DNA from: a bacterium | Lineage (GTDB): Bacteria > Planctomycetota > UBA11346 | Assembly (NCBI GenBank): GCA_020049615.1 | Contig: JAIFKN010000134.1 | Span: forward strand, 1-50,960 | Length of the DNA: 50,960 nt | Reading direction: 5' to 3' | Part shown: positions 26,769 to 36,132 of the stretch, one piece after another | Numbering within the stretch: position 1 is the first letter of the stretch | Layout of the letters: the number at the start of each line of letters is the position of its first letter | The notes under the pieces: model-generated | Databases searched by the model: none | What the model was told of the DNA's origin: nothing | Seen by the model: only the letters and a program-made list of their open reading frames with translations | Position numbers and translations under genes: made by a program

Positions 26769-28199
26769 TCATGGCAGGGGCGCCCAGCTCGTCTGGGCGG
26801 GCGGGAAGCGTTCCAGCACCGCGAGATACCGCTGCCGCATCCGCTCGAGAAGCGCGGCCTGCTCCGGCTGCGCGGCGCGGTCGTGCCGCTCATCGGGGTC
26901 GCTGGGCAGATGGTACAGCTCCTCGCGTGGCTCGCGCCCATGCAGGGCGGTGTGCCGGATGTATTTCCAGGTGTCGTCCTGGATGAGGCTCCAGGCACCG
27001 TTGCACTCGGCATACGCGAAGTCCCGCACACGGTCGGCCTCGCCCCGGACGATCGGCATCAGCGAGCGGCAGGGGATGGCGTTGTTGAAGGCCGGCCAGA
27101 GCTTGGCCAGCGCGGCGGAGGGGTCCAGGCCGGCGATGTCGAGGATGGTGGCGGCCAGGTCGATGATCTCGACCGGCGAGGCGTTGATCGCGCCGCGCAG
27201 GTGGTCGGGGTGGCGGATGGCGGTGGGGACCAGCACCGACTCCTTCCACGGGACCTGCTTCTGGATGAGGAAGTGGTCGCCCATCATCTCACCGTGGTCG
27301 GAGGTGAACAGGATCACGGTGTCCTGCAGCAGTCCCTCGTCCTCCAGGGTCCGGAAGACGCGGCCGATCTGGTCGTCGATCAACCTGACCATGGCCTTGT
27401 AGGCGCGGCGCTTCTTCCACAGCAGACGCTTGTCCTCCAGGCTCAGCTCGGCCGGGCCGGGGATGAAGTCGTCGATCTCCTCGTAGGGGATCTGGTCAAG
27501 GTAGCGGGCCGGCGGATCGAAGGGCTTGTGCGGGGAGCAGAAGGAGCCGAAGACGAAGAAGGGCCGATCCCGCGGCCGTTCGACGATGCTGCGCACGATC
27601 CGGTCGCCGGTGAGGACATCGACATGGTCCTCCTCGGCGAAGGGCCAGGGGTTGCCGTCCTCTTCAGGGCGGCGGTTGGGCGTGGCGAAGTTGGGGCCGC
27701 AGGACAGCACGAAATCGCGGTAGGCGGCGAGCAGCCCCTTGCGCTCCAGGTGGGCTGCATGCTCACAGTAGTTGCGCACAGCCTGCTGCTTGCCCGCCGT
27801 CTCCCACACCTGGTCAAAGCCGTAGGCGCGCATCCGGTCGCTCAGCGCGACCAGATCGAGGCCGCATCCGGGCGGCGTGTCCCATGGCCAGGTTTGCAGG
27901 AGGTGGAACTTGCCGATGCCGACGGTGTGGTATCCGGCGCGCTGCAGGGCCTGGGGATAGGTCGGGATCTGCTGGCTGAGATCGCCGGACATCTGCAACT
28001 GGCCGACCTGCCGCGAATAGCGTCCGGTGAGCAGGGCTGAGCGGGCCGGGGTGCACACCGGATTGACCGTCAGGCACCGGGTGAAGCCGACGCTGCCGGC
28101 GATGCGGTCGAGGTTGGGCGTGGCCACGGTCCCGCCGGCAAAGCCCGCATGGTCGAGCCGGTGCTGGTCGGTCATCAGCAGGATGATGTGCTTCGGCAT
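26769..28199 (-). CDS. Type I sulfatase B (formylglycine, leaderless)
   Basis: A 476-residue S1-family sulfatase. The formylglycine site is C49-T-P-A-R53 within NPVCTPARSALLTGRYSRQV. The first metal site is in LLMTDQHRLDH (D11/Q12), and the second in FTSDHGEMMGDH. CSPHKPFDPP and EELYHLPSDPDERHD are typical family blocks. There is no signal peptide. It sits 22 bp upstream of the beta-helix lipoprotein gene and 30 bp downstream of the prepilin-like gene. Distinct in sequence from sulfatases A, C and D, so probably for a different linkage. Confidence 0.94.
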   Translation of the reverse strand: MPKHIILLMTDQHRLDHAGFAGGTVATPNLDRIAGSVGFTRCLTVNPVCTPARSALLTGRYSRQVGQLQMSGDLSQQIPTYPQALQRAGYHTVGIGKFHLLQTWPWDTPPGCGLDLVALSDRMRAYGFDQVWETAGKQQAVRNYCEHAAHLERKGLLAAYRDFVLSCGPNFATPNRRPEEDGNPWPFAEEDHVDVLTGDRIVRSIVERPRDRPFFVFGSFCSPHKPFDPPARYLDQIPYEEIDDFIPGPAELSLEDKRLLWKKRRAYKAMVRLIDDQIGRVFRTLEDEGLLQDTVILFTSDHGEMMGDHFLIQKQVPWKESVLVPTAIRHPDHLRGAINASPVEIIDLAATILDIAGLDPSAALAKLWPAFNNAIPCRSLMPIVRGEADRVRDFAYAECNGAWSLIQDDTWKYIRHTALHGREPREELYHLPSDPDERHDRAAQPEQAALLERMRQRYLAVLERFPPAQTSWAPLP

Positions 28200-28229
28200 G
28201 CTGGTCCTGGGCAGCGGAGGGAACGCCCG

Positions 28230-28949
28230 TCAGTCGTTGGGGGTGATGGTCCAGAAGCCTTTGGCGACGGTGACGGCGTTGCCATTGGCCCCGGTACCCC
28301 AGGACTCCGCAGGCGTATGTGCGCCGACATGGCCGTCGGCGAAGGCCCAGTTGCCGACCTTGCGGTGGGGGGTCAGCATGCCGACGGTCGTGTAGAGGAT
28401 GATCCCGGTGCCGTTGCCGTAGCGGTTCACCAGACCGGTGCCGTCGTCCGGACGCTCCAGCATCAAAGCGGTGGTGCCCGAGGATCTGATGCGCGTCAGC
28501 GGCTTGGCTGTGGCCACGTTCTGGGAACCGGACCATTTCCAGGTGAAGACGGCATCGTCGGCGCCCGCGTCCGTGGCCAGCCCATTGAAGGCTGGCAGGC
28601 TGTACGAGCGCCGCCCGCGCAGGGTCTCGCCATCGTAAGCCTTGCTTCCCCAGAAGGCGATGGTGTTGACCGGACACCAGAACAGCTTGGTGGTGTCGGC
28701 GTACGTCTGGAGCTTGACCTCCCAGGCGACATTGCCGTTCAGGTCGAAGGGGCTCGGCAGCATGCCCTCCCAGTCGCCGGCGTAGGCCGTCATGCCCAGC
28801 ACCACCTGGCGCATGTTGTTGCCGCAGGAGGTCTTCTGCGCGGCGTCGCGCACCATGCTGATCGCCGGCAGCAGCATGGCCGCGAGGATGGCGATGATCG
28901 AGATCACCACCAGCAGCTCGATCAGCGTGAAGCCGGCGGTTCGCTTCAC
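28230..28949 (-). CDS. Prepilin-like protein (N-terminal methylation motif, DUF1559-type)
   Basis: A 239-residue protein starting with a type IV prepilin/pseudopilin leader: a short basic start, the cleavage site G-FTLIELLV, and a hydrophobic helix through [11 protein letters not shown]. The globular part contains [20 protein letters not shown] and ends with [13 protein letters not shown], the H-x9-DG type motif seen in large numbers of such proteins in Planctomycetota, Lentisphaerota and Verrucomicrobiota. Their function is unclear; a surface pseudopilin or substrate-binding role is suggested. The start is GTG at 28949, overlapping the stop of the preceding gene (GTGA). Confidence 0.9.
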   Translation of the reverse strand: MKRTAGFTLIELLVVISIIAILAAMLLPAISMVRDAAQKTSCGNNMRQVVLGMTAYAGDWEGMLPSPFDLNGNVAWEVKLQTYADTTKLFWCPVNTIAFWGSKAYDGETLRGRRSYSLPAFNGLATDAGADDAVFTWKWSGSQNVATAKPLTRIRSSGTTALMLERPDDGTGLVNRYGNGTGIILYTTVGMLTPHRKVGNWAFADGHVGAHTPAESWGTGANGNAVTVAKGFWTITPND

Positions 28950-29680
28950 GGCTTGGCCTCGGCGTCGGCCCCTGCGACGAGGTGGTCGATGCTGATCCGC
29001 GCGACGGCGCCGTCCACAGCCTCCTTCGCCGCGCGCTGGCAGTGCAGGCGCAGCACGGACGAGGCGCCCCAGGTCTCGCGGGTCGGAGCCTTGTCGGCCG
29101 GCCAGGTGCCCTCGCTGCGCTGCACTGCGCCAGCAACCGTCGCCTCCACCGCCCAGCCGGTGGGCGAGAGGATCAGGTCGAGCCGCTCGGGCATCTGCGT
29201 CCAGGTGCCGTTCTTCAGCACCGTGGTGCTCTCCGGATTGGCATCCGGCTTGTCGAGCTTGTAGCCCAGCCGCCAGGCGCCCGCGCCATCGACGCGCAGG
29301 GCGATGGCGTCGGCCGAGTTGAAGAACAGCTTGCCTGGCTCCGAGCACAGGCCGACGCGCAGGACCGTCTGCGCCGGCTTCTGGTTCTCGGACGCGAACA
29401 GCAGGCCGCGCAGGCTGATGCGCACCGCTGCGGTGAGGAAGTCACATTCCGGCAGCGGCTGGGCGCTGGTCAGGTTGGCTTCGGCGTAGGGCTTGGCGGT
29501 GACCGTCAGGACGGCCTTGCCCTCGGCCTCGACGACGCTGACCGCAGGATTGGCGGGCGCAGCCCAGATGGTGCGGCCACCCGACAGCAGGATGCCTTCG
29601 CCGGCGAAATCATCGGAAACGGTGGCTGCCCCGAGCATCGCCGAGGCCAGGGTCAGGGACAGGAGGGGACGGATGCTCAT
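28946..29680 (-). CDS. Exported beta-sandwich-like protein of unknown function
   Basis: A 244-residue protein with a signal peptide ([19 protein letters not shown]). The rest is rich in short strands ([72 protein letters not shown]), which suggests a jelly-roll or LamG-like carbohydrate-binding fold. I did not recognise the family. It is enclosed by four-base overlaps: its ATG in the LacI stop and its TGA in the prepilin start. That makes a coupled trio, regulator - exported binder - pseudopilin. Confidence 0.7.
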   Translation of the reverse strand: MSIRPLLSLTLASAMLGAATVSDDFAGEGILLSGGRTIWAAPANPAVSVVEAEGKAVLTVTAKPYAEANLTSAQPLPECDFLTAAVRISLRGLLFASENQKPAQTVLRVGLCSEPGKLFFNSADAIALRVDGAGAWRLGYKLDKPDANPESTTVLKNGTWTQMPERLDLILSPTGWAVEATVAGAVQRSEGTWPADKAPTRETWGASSVLRLHCQRAAKEAVDGAVARISIDHLVAGADAEAKP

Positions 29681-30693
29681 GCTGGCTCCATGGTGATGCG
29701 GTGGCTGTCCCCGGCCTTCAGGCCGAGCGGGTAACGGGTGATGGACTGGGCGGGCGGCGTGCCGTCGATGGCGGCAAGCAGCAGGCGGGCCGCCTCGAAC
29801 CCGGCGCGGTCGGCGCGGTGCTTGACGTGCGTCAGTCGCGGCCACGTGGCATCGGTGTGGTTGTGATGATCGCATGACGCTAGGCCGATGACACGTGGCA
29901 CGGCCCAGCCACGGCCGAGGGCGGCCATGGCGAGGCATTCGCTGATCAGGATGTTGTAGCCGATGAAGCAGGTGCCGCGGCCATGCTTGGAGAGGCAGGC
30001 GTCCACCCACTCGGCGGTCTTGGCGCCCTTCGGCATCAGTTCGACGGTGAGCGGCGCCGACAGGCGCGAGGCCCTGGCCTGCACGCCCTCCAACCGTTCG
30101 CCCTCGCTGTAGTGGGCGCCGAGCGGCTCGGGGGTGAGATAGACGAAGCGGCGCGGACGGCTCTCGGCGGCGAGCAGGTCCATGAGCGCCTCGACGCCGC
30201 CACGCTCATCGCGCAGCAGGGCGGGCGCTCCGTCCGGAGCGAGGCCGTCGAGCCAGAGATGGACGGGAAAGGCGCCGCGGATCCTGTCCATCCAGGCGCT
30301 GCCGATCTGGGACACCAGGATGGCGCCATCGACCACGCGCTCGCGCAGCACCAGCGCATCCTCGCGCGTCGGATCGACCAGGACGGTGGCGCAACCGGCT
30401 TCACGCACCGCGTTATCGACGCCGTGCATGTAATCCTGCGCCTGCGGGTGCGAGAGGACGCCGGTGGCGGGATCGCGGATGACGAGGCCGATCAAGCGGG
30501 TGCGCTGCCCCTTCATCGTCCGGGCCGCCAGGTTGGGCCGATAGCCCATCCGCTCGGCGATGGCCCGGATGCGCCCGGCCCGGGCCACCGTGCGCGCCGT
30601 CCGCCCACCCTTGTTGTTCAGCACCCGCGAGACGGTGAAGATCGAGACCCCGCAGGCCTTGGCGACATCATGCAGCGTCGGGGCTGGCGACAT
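29677..30693 (-). CDS. LacI-family transcriptional regulator
   Basis: A 338-residue sugar-responsive regulator. The HTH is at 3-30 (PTLHDVAKACGVSIFTVSRV), with the hinge region following GYRPNLAARTMKGQRT. The periplasmic-binding-protein-like effector domain runs to the end (LIGLVIRDPATGVLSHPQ, VDGAILVSQIG, GYNILISECLAMAALGRGW, VIGLASCDHHN). It should bind a sugar released by the locus and control it. A near-palindromic operator (30717-30732) sits 24 bp upstream of its ATG, and a related half-site lies at the 44.7-kb divergent promoter. It overlaps the downstream exported-protein gene by four bases. Confidence 0.93.
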   Translation of the reverse strand: MSPAPTLHDVAKACGVSIFTVSRVLNNKGGRTARTVARAGRIRAIAERMGYRPNLAARTMKGQRTRLIGLVIRDPATGVLSHPQAQDYMHGVDNAVREAGCATVLVDPTREDALVLRERVVDGAILVSQIGSAWMDRIRGAFPVHLWLDGLAPDGAPALLRDERGGVEALMDLLAAESRPRRFVYLTPEPLGAHYSEGERLEGVQARASRLSAPLTVELMPKGAKTAEWVDACLSKHGRGTCFIGYNILISECLAMAALGRGWAVPRVIGLASCDHHNHTDATWPRLTHVKHRADRAGFEAARLLLAAIDGTPPAQSITRYPLGLKAGDSHRITMEPA

Positions 30694-30716
30694 GATGGCA
30701 GCATGCCACGACCGGG

Positions 30717-30736
30717 AACAATTGCAATCGTTTAGA
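30717..30736. promoter_or_regulatory. LacI-type operator upstream of the regulator gene
   Basis: AACAATTGCAATCGTT (30717-30732) is a 16-bp palindrome with one mismatched pair centred on GC, as in LacI/CytR-type operators. Extended to TTGCAATCGTTTAGA (30722-30736), it matches 14 of 15 bases of a second site at 44679-44693. It lies in the 46-bp gap upstream of the LacI gene. Confidence 0.65.
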
Positions 30737-30739
30737 CTT

Positions 30740-31665
30740 CTAATTTTCCCCAGCATCCCGGCGGATATTCCGCCAGCCCAGAATCCGGACCGCCGCGTGG
30801 GCGCAGTCCTCGGCGCTGGCCGTCGTCGGCAGCAGGGCGAGGTACTGGTCGAGGTGCAGCGTGCCGCCCGGCGGCACCTGGCGCAGCGGGCCCATGTGCT
30901 CGAGCTCGCTGCGGCCCTCAGGTGGGCCGTGGCGGCCGTCGTAGAGCGCGAGGTTGTGGCCGCCTTCGGGCAGGCGCTCATCGAGTGCGGGCTGGGCCCA
31001 CGCCACCAGGCAGCCGGCGGCCGTGCGGTAGGCCACCCAGCCGGCCGTCGAGCGCCAGCCGACCTTCCAGTCGCTGACACTGCGCCCCGCCTGGCTGGCG
31101 ATCGTGATGGCCGCATCACTCAGCACCATCGGCCGGGAATCCGGCTGGGACCCGGGCCAGAACTGGAAGCCCGACCAGGGCGAGCCGGGATCGAAGACGC
31201 GTGGGACGATCCAGGTGCCGCCTGGCTGGCAGGCGACGATGGCCCAGATCCCGACCTCGTGCGCGGCCTCGCCGGCATTGGCCAGGCCGTGGCGCACGCA
31301 CAGCCACGGCTGGTCCGGGTGCAGGGTGACGCGGGTGCGCAGCGCCAGGCCGGTGGCGCTGTTGGGCTGGCTGGCGAGGGTGATGACGAGGCCGTCCTGC
31401 TCGACCGCGGCGAGGGGGCGGCGGGCCGCCCCGGCGGAGACAGCATCAGCCAGGTGCGGATGCCGGCGAAGCGCAACTCGGCATCCTCGACCAGCGCCGC
31501 ATCCGCCGCTCCGGCGCGGAAGCGCACGATGCGCGGCACCGGCTGCAGCCGGATGCCGACCTCGGCCTGGGCATGGCGCAGGACGCGCAGCTGATCGGCC
31601 GCCTCGGCGGCGGGGCAGGATGCGGCCCAGCAGTTCAGGGCGATGACGATGGCAGTCAGGCGCAT
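30740..31665 (-). pseudogene. DUF4380 (aldose-epimerase-like) gene with a one-base frameshift
   Basis: Two frames together make one protein of about 308 residues. The first (from ATG 31665) has a signal peptide (MRLTAIVIALNCWAASCPAA) and reads to IRTWLMLSPPG. The second, in the next frame, continues as LAAVEQDGLVITLASQPNS to the TAG at 30740, with SELEHMGPLRQVPPGG and LHLDQYLALLP, which fit the DUF4380 galactose-mutarotase-like family. The switch lies near a run of five G on the + strand (31414-31418); one added base there would restore WLMLSPPGRPAAPLAAVEQD. It may be a sequencing or assembly slip, or a young inactivation. It lies just upstream of the LacI operator. Confidence 0.72.
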
Positions 31666-31786
31666 GGGCGGTTCCAGGGTTGCGAGGAGCTGACCGTGGA
31701 GGCCGCTGCGTTGCAGCGCCTCGAGCACGCCTCCCTCGCACCAGCCGAAGGGCTGCTGGGCAGCAGCGGCGTGCGCACGAAGCCGC

Positions 31787-34700
31787 TCATGGCTGACCGT
31801 GCAGCGCCTGGATCTCGGCGTCGTCCAGCGCCCGGTTCCAGATCAGCACGGATTCCAGCGCCCCGTGGAAGGGATGGCCGCCGCGCGCCTCGACCGGGGT
31901 CGGCTCCTTGGCGGGGGCGCCTGGGAAGGGCAGGTGCTTGAAGAGGACGCCGAGGAAACTGCGCCCGCCGCGGTGCGCCCCGAAGTACCCGGCCTGGTCG
32001 CTCTGAGCGACGATCGCCCCGTCCACGATCAGGCGCAGGGTCGGGGCGCGGCCGTCGAGGACGACCAGCACGCGCAGCCGCTGCCCGGGCCGCACCGGCG
32101 TCTGCAGGTGGGTGAAGGGCCAGGCTGCTCCGGGGCCGTCCTTGGTGACGTTCCAGCCGGTGAAATTCAGGGCGCCCTGCTCGAGGTAGAGCATCACCCC
32201 GCGCTGCTCGGCGCCCTCATGGTAGATCACCTGCCGGGTCGTGACCTCGGCCCCGGTGTGCAGGACCAGGCCCCAGGTCCGCGCCGCCAGGACCCGCCCG
32301 TGCAGGGCGTCGGCGAGGTGGATCTCCAACTGGTCGTCGGCGAAGCGCAGCGCGTCGCGCCCGCCGATCCGCTCCCAGGCGGGTCGCCGGGCCGCCGTCA
32401 CCCCATCGACGGCATGGCGATGCGGCGAGAGGTCGGTCAAGGCCGCGGCCTGCCGCTGCCCGTCCAGCTCGACCCCGGCCGAGGCCTCGAGGCGCAGGAC
32501 CAGATCGGCCTCGGGCACGGCGGTGGCGGCCTGCTCGGGCAGGCGGAAGCGCGGCGGCGGCGTGCGGACCGCCGCCTCCACGCGCAGGGTCTCGAGCATC
32601 CCGGCGGGGACCGCGGGCAGGTCGAGGCGCGCCAGCCGCTCGCCCGGCGCCAGGCGCAGGATCGTGGCGGTGGCTGCGGCCTCGGCGGCCTCCGGCGCGG
32701 CGCAGGTCCGCCGCACGGTGATATCCAGCGCCTCGTCGGCGCGGCCGGCGCGGACCAGGCCCGCCTCCGACCACAGCAGGATCGGATCGTCGCTGGCGGC
32801 ATGCACCGTGCCCGCGGTCAGGACCAGGGCCGGCGCCAGCACATCGTAGGGGCCGGAGGGGCGCCCCGGCGCCGCGCTGCGCCCGATCTGCGTGCCGGGT
32901 CCGGCGGCGAGCGTGGTCCACGACTGCCGGGCGGACAGGCTGCGCACCGCCAGCGCGGCCTCGAGCCGGCCCTCATCGACGCGGAAGATCGGGACATCGC
33001 GCGGGATCGGCGGCGAGGCGGTCTGCAGCGCCCCCAGCACCTCGCTGCGGCCGCCGGCTGTGGTGGTGAGCAGGGTCGAGGCCTGTTCGCTCTTGAGGCC
33101 CAGCACCCAGAGGTCGCCGCCCTGGTTCAGCACCTTGTCACCGATCGACTCGGGATTGAGGTGGCGGGCCCAGGTGCGCTGCGCCGGCGGGGCGGTCAGC
33201 GTGGCGCAGGCCACCGACTCCAGGAACAGCGGGCCGCAGCCGGCGAAGCCCTGGTAGTTCTCCAGCAGCATGTCGCGCAGCACCAGCGGGCGGGAGCCGT
33301 GGTGGTGGATCGAGGCGAGCTTGCCGACATGCCAGAACTCATCGAGCTTGAGCCGTTCGAGGAACAGCGGATCGCTGCGTCTGCCGTCGAGGCGCAGGAT
33401 CGGCAGCGCCCCACGTTCGCGGTAGAAGCCGGGGTGGTCCTTGGGCGGCTTGACCCGTGCGCCCAGCCCGAGGATGTGGGTGACGCTGTCGGGCACGGTG
33501 AGCGTGCGCTGCACCAGGTAGGCGTCGTTGGTCTTGCCGATGACCGGGAAATAGACCACCGCCGCACCGGAATCGAGGGCGGCCTGGATCGCCGGCGCAT
33601 CGTCCTTGGCATCGCGCGGATCGGCGCCGAAGGTCGTCACCGAGGCCCAGGTCGCGGGGTCGCCCGGATCGCGGTAGGGCGTCTCGGCCACCGGCAGGCG
33701 CAGGGTCAGCGCCGGCGGGCCGGCGCTGACCGTCGGGGCCATGGTGTGGGCTTCCAGGCGTTCGCCTCGATGGTCGCCCAGCCACCAGACCGCCTGCCTG
33801 GCGACCAGGTCGCGCAGCACGGCCTGGCCGTCGAGGCGCAGCAGCGGCTGCGCCGGATCGGCCGGCGCCTGCCGGACCTGCGCCGCATCGAGCACGACCA
33901 GCGACGAGGGATCCTCCTGCACCAGCAGTGGCACGGTCGCGTCGTACGTGACCCGGCGCAGCGCGACCACCGGACCCTGCGGTTCGGCGCCGCGCGCCGG
34001 GCAGATGCGGATGCCGGCGCGGCCCTGGCCCGACAGCAGCAGGTATTCGAAGACATGGCCGTACCAGCTGCTGCCGATCCGCACCCCGTCCTGGAAGCCG
34101 CGGATCTCGAGGTTCTTGGCCAGATAGGGCCCGCTGTTGCTGCGCACCGCGGCGAAGCCGGCGACGCCGGCGCCGTCCTCGGCGACGAGCAGCAGGTTGC
34201 GCACCGAGGCGTCGTTGTTGCCCAGGTAGTCCAGCGCGATCGCCCCGGGATTGCCCCGGCCGGTCGAGAGGGTGAGGTCGGCGAGGTAGTTGGCGAAGCC
34301 GGCATTGCCGTTCTGCTTCCACGGCCCGAGCGAACCGGTGCGCAGCAGCGCCTTCGCCGCCCCGGCCTCGCCGAAGCCCGGCGCGCGGTCGGCCAGGCGG
34401 ATGACGCTGCGCTCACGGCTCTCGCCCTGCAGCGACAGATAGTTCTTCCACACCCCGGCGCCGTCCTGCCAGGTCAGGCTGTCGGAGACCAGATAGACGC
34501 CGGCAGGGAAGTAGAGGGTGCGGCTGCCGGCGCGGAAGTCGAGGTGGTCGGCGATGGCGCGGCGCAGCGTCGCGGTGTTGTCGGTGACGCCGTCGCCGAC
34601 CGCGCCGTAGGGCGGCTGGGTCACATCGATGACGCCCGACCCGGCCGGGAAGCGCACCGTGCGTCCGACCTCCTCGGCCGAGGAGAAGACCGGGAAGGGC

Positions 34701-34810
34701 TCGGCTGCTGCTGGCTGGGCGGGCGCCATCACCGGCCCGCGATCGGGGGCCTCGCCGCCGCAGCCGGCGATCAGCAGCGCGACGAGGCAGATCGGGAGGC
34801 AACGGTTCAT
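31787..34810 (-). CDS. Tandem pectate-lyase-3 beta-helix / LamG lipoprotein
   Basis: A 1007-residue lipoprotein (lipobox LLIAGC, C17). A first pectate_lyase_3-type module begins at about residue 60 (VTQPPYGAVGDGVTDNTATL, LYFPAGVYLVS); a second begins at about 387 (SVTTFGADPRDAKDDAPAIQ, VVYFPVIG, then repeated beta-helix turns). From about 770 there is a LamG/concanavalin-like module (RFADDQLEIHLADALHGR, GALESVLIWNRALDDAEI). Such GH28/GH55-like helices cut or bind polysaccharides, and LamG modules bind sugars, so this looks like a surface enzyme with its own binding domain. Its ATG overlaps the stop of sulfatase C. A 121-bp gap, without a recognised gene, follows it. Confidence 0.82.
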   Translation of the reverse strand: MNRCLPICLVALLIAGCGGEAPDRGPVMAPAQPAAAEPFPVFSSAEEVGRTVRFPAGSGVIDVTQPPYGAVGDGVTDNTATLRRAIADHLDFRAGSRTLYFPAGVYLVSDSLTWQDGAGVWKNYLSLQGESRERSVIRLADRAPGFGEAGAAKALLRTGSLGPWKQNGNAGFANYLADLTLSTGRGNPGAIALDYLGNNDASVRNLLLVAEDGAGVAGFAAVRSNSGPYLAKNLEIRGFQDGVRIGSSWYGHVFEYLLLSGQGRAGIRICPARGAEPQGPVVALRRVTYDATVPLLVQEDPSSLVVLDAAQVRQAPADPAQPLLRLDGQAVLRDLVARQAVWWLGDHRGERLEAHTMAPTVSAGPPALTLRLPVAETPYRDPGDPATWASVTTFGADPRDAKDDAPAIQAALDSGAAVVYFPVIGKTNDAYLVQRTLTVPDSVTHILGLGARVKPPKDHPGFYRERGALPILRLDGRRSDPLFLERLKLDEFWHVGKLASIHHHGSRPLVLRDMLLENYQGFAGCGPLFLESVACATLTAPPAQRTWARHLNPESIGDKVLNQGGDLWVLGLKSEQASTLLTTTAGGRSEVLGALQTASPPIPRDVPIFRVDEGRLEAALAVRSLSARQSWTTLAAGPGTQIGRSAAPGRPSGPYDVLAPALVLTAGTVHAASDDPILLWSEAGLVRAGRADEALDITVRRTCAAPEAAEAAATATILRLAPGERLARLDLPAVPAGMLETLRVEAAVRTPPPRFRLPEQAATAVPEADLVLRLEASAGVELDGQRQAAALTDLSPHRHAVDGVTAARRPAWERIGGRDALRFADDQLEIHLADALHGRVLAARTWGLVLHTGAEVTTRQVIYHEGAEQRGVMLYLEQGALNFTGWNVTKDGPGAAWPFTHLQTPVRPGQRLRVLVVLDGRAPTLRLIVDGAIVAQSDQAGYFGAHRGGRSFLGVLFKHLPFPGAPAKEPTPVEARGGHPFHGALESVLIWNRALDDAEIQALHGQP

Positions 34811-36132
34811 GGCAGCAGGTCCAAGGCCCGCTGGTGCGCCGGCGGGCGCGGACCCGGCTGCAGCAGGACGTCGCCGGTGCGGCGCAGGTGGGCGGCGAGG
34901 CGGGCAAGCAGGTCGGCGCGCACCGTGGCCAGGGCCGGATCGTCGGCGCGGTTGCTGCGCTCGTGGGGATCGGCAGCGAGATCGTACAGCTCGACCAGGG
35001 GATGGCGGGCGCGCACCGGGTTGGCCGGCACCACCGGGCGGCAGCGCGGATGCCAGGTCTGGCTGGGATCCATGAACGAGAGGTTGGCGCTGAAGTTGAG
35101 CATCAGCTTGTGGGTCGGCGTGCGGATGGCGCGGATCGGATCGTAGAAATCGTGCCAGGTCATCTGCGTGCACAGTTCGGCGTGGCCGGGATCGCGGCCC
35201 TCGATCACCGCCGCCAGGTCGCGGCCGGGCAGCCCGGGCGGCGCGTCCAGGCCGCAGCGCGCCAGCAGTGTGGGCAGGACATCGAGGTGCGAGACCTGGG
35301 CCGCCACCTGCCGCCCGCGCCAGTGCGGGCGGGCGGGATCGTGCAGCAGCAGGCTGACCGAGGTGCCGGGATCGTAGAGGCTGCACTTGGCGCGCGGCAG
35401 GGCCAGGCCGTGGTCGGTGGTGAAGAGGACGATGGTGCTGGCCGCCGCCGGGCTGGCGGCGAGCGCGGCGAGGATGCGGCCGACCTGGGTGTCGAGCTGA
35501 TGGATCGCGCCCTGCAGCTCGGCCAGCTCTTCGCGCGCCGTGGGCGTGTCCTGCAGCCACGGCGGCACGGTGATGCCGAGGCTGCTGTCCGGGGCGAGGT
35601 CGGGCCCGAGGAAGCCCTGGTCCTGGCTGGCGTCCGCCCACAGCTTCGGCATGCGGTGCGGCTCGAAGGCGCCGGCCACCAGCGCGAAGGGCCGCCCCGG
35701 TTCGGCGGCGAATTCGCCGAGGCGCTGGATCGCCAGGTCGGCTACCTGGGTCGCACGGCTGGCCCCGTCGTAGCGCTGGTAGCCGCAGCGCGCCCCGCCT
35801 GACATGGTCTCGTGGATGATGCCGATGCCGGCGGTGGTGTAGCCGGCGGCGGTCAGCAGCTGGCCGAGATGCGGCACCGCCGGATCGAGGTCAAAGCTGA
35901 ACGGCGGATGGCACAGGCCGAGGACGCCGTTGTGCGCCGGATAGCGCCCGGTGAACAGGCTGGCGCGCGCCGGACTGCACTGCGGCGCGGTGCAGTGGGC
36001 CTGATCGAAGCGTACGCCCTCGGCGGCGAGGCGGTCGAGGTGGGGCGTGCGCAGGGTCGGCACGCCATAGCAGCCGAGGTGCCGGCCCAGGTCGTGGCAG
36101 TGGAGGATCAGCAGATTGGGGCGGGCGCTCAT
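34807..36132 (-). CDS. Type I sulfatase C (formylglycine, leaderless)
   Basis: A 441-residue S1-family sulfatase of the heparan-N-sulfatase-like, shorter type. The formylglycine site is C52-S-P-A-R56 in APQCSPARASLFTGR. The N-terminal metal site LHCHDLGRHLGCYG has H-D instead of D-D, as seen in this subgroup. FTTDHGLALPRAKCSLYDPG is the second metal-binding region. No signal peptide is present. It overlaps both neighbours by four bases, GH43 upstream and the tandem beta-helix lipoprotein downstream, so the three are translated together. Confidence 0.93.
   Translation of the reverse strand: MSARPNLLILHCHDLGRHLGCYGVPTLRTPHLDRLAAEGVRFDQAHCTAPQCSPARASLFTGRYPAHNGVLGLCHPPFSFDLDPAVPHLGQLLTAAGYTTAGIGIIHETMSGGARCGYQRYDGASRATQVADLAIQRLGEFAAEPGRPFALVAGAFEPHRMPKLWADASQDQGFLGPDLAPDSSLGITVPPWLQDTPTAREELAELQGAIHQLDTQVGRILAALAASPAAASTIVLFTTDHGLALPRAKCSLYDPGTSVSLLLHDPARPHWRGRQVAAQVSHLDVLPTLLARCGLDAPPGLPGRDLAAVIEGRDPGHAELCTQMTWHDFYDPIRAIRTPTHKLMLNFSANLSFMDPSQTWHPRCRPVVPANPVRARHPLVELYDLAADPHERSNRADDPALATVRADLLARLAAHLRRTGDVLLQPGPRPPAHQRALDLLP

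Noticed and set aside
31405..31430. Programmed -1 frameshift in the DUF4380 gene
   Set aside because: No X-XXY-YYZ slippery heptamer with a downstream structure was recognised; a one-base loss in a G-run is the simpler reading.
31659..31790. 43-codon frame starting with an ATGA overlap after the tandem beta-helix gene
   Set aside because: The overlap is tempting, but the product is Ser/Pro/Arg-rich without any pattern, and it runs into the signal-peptide start of the DUF4380 gene.
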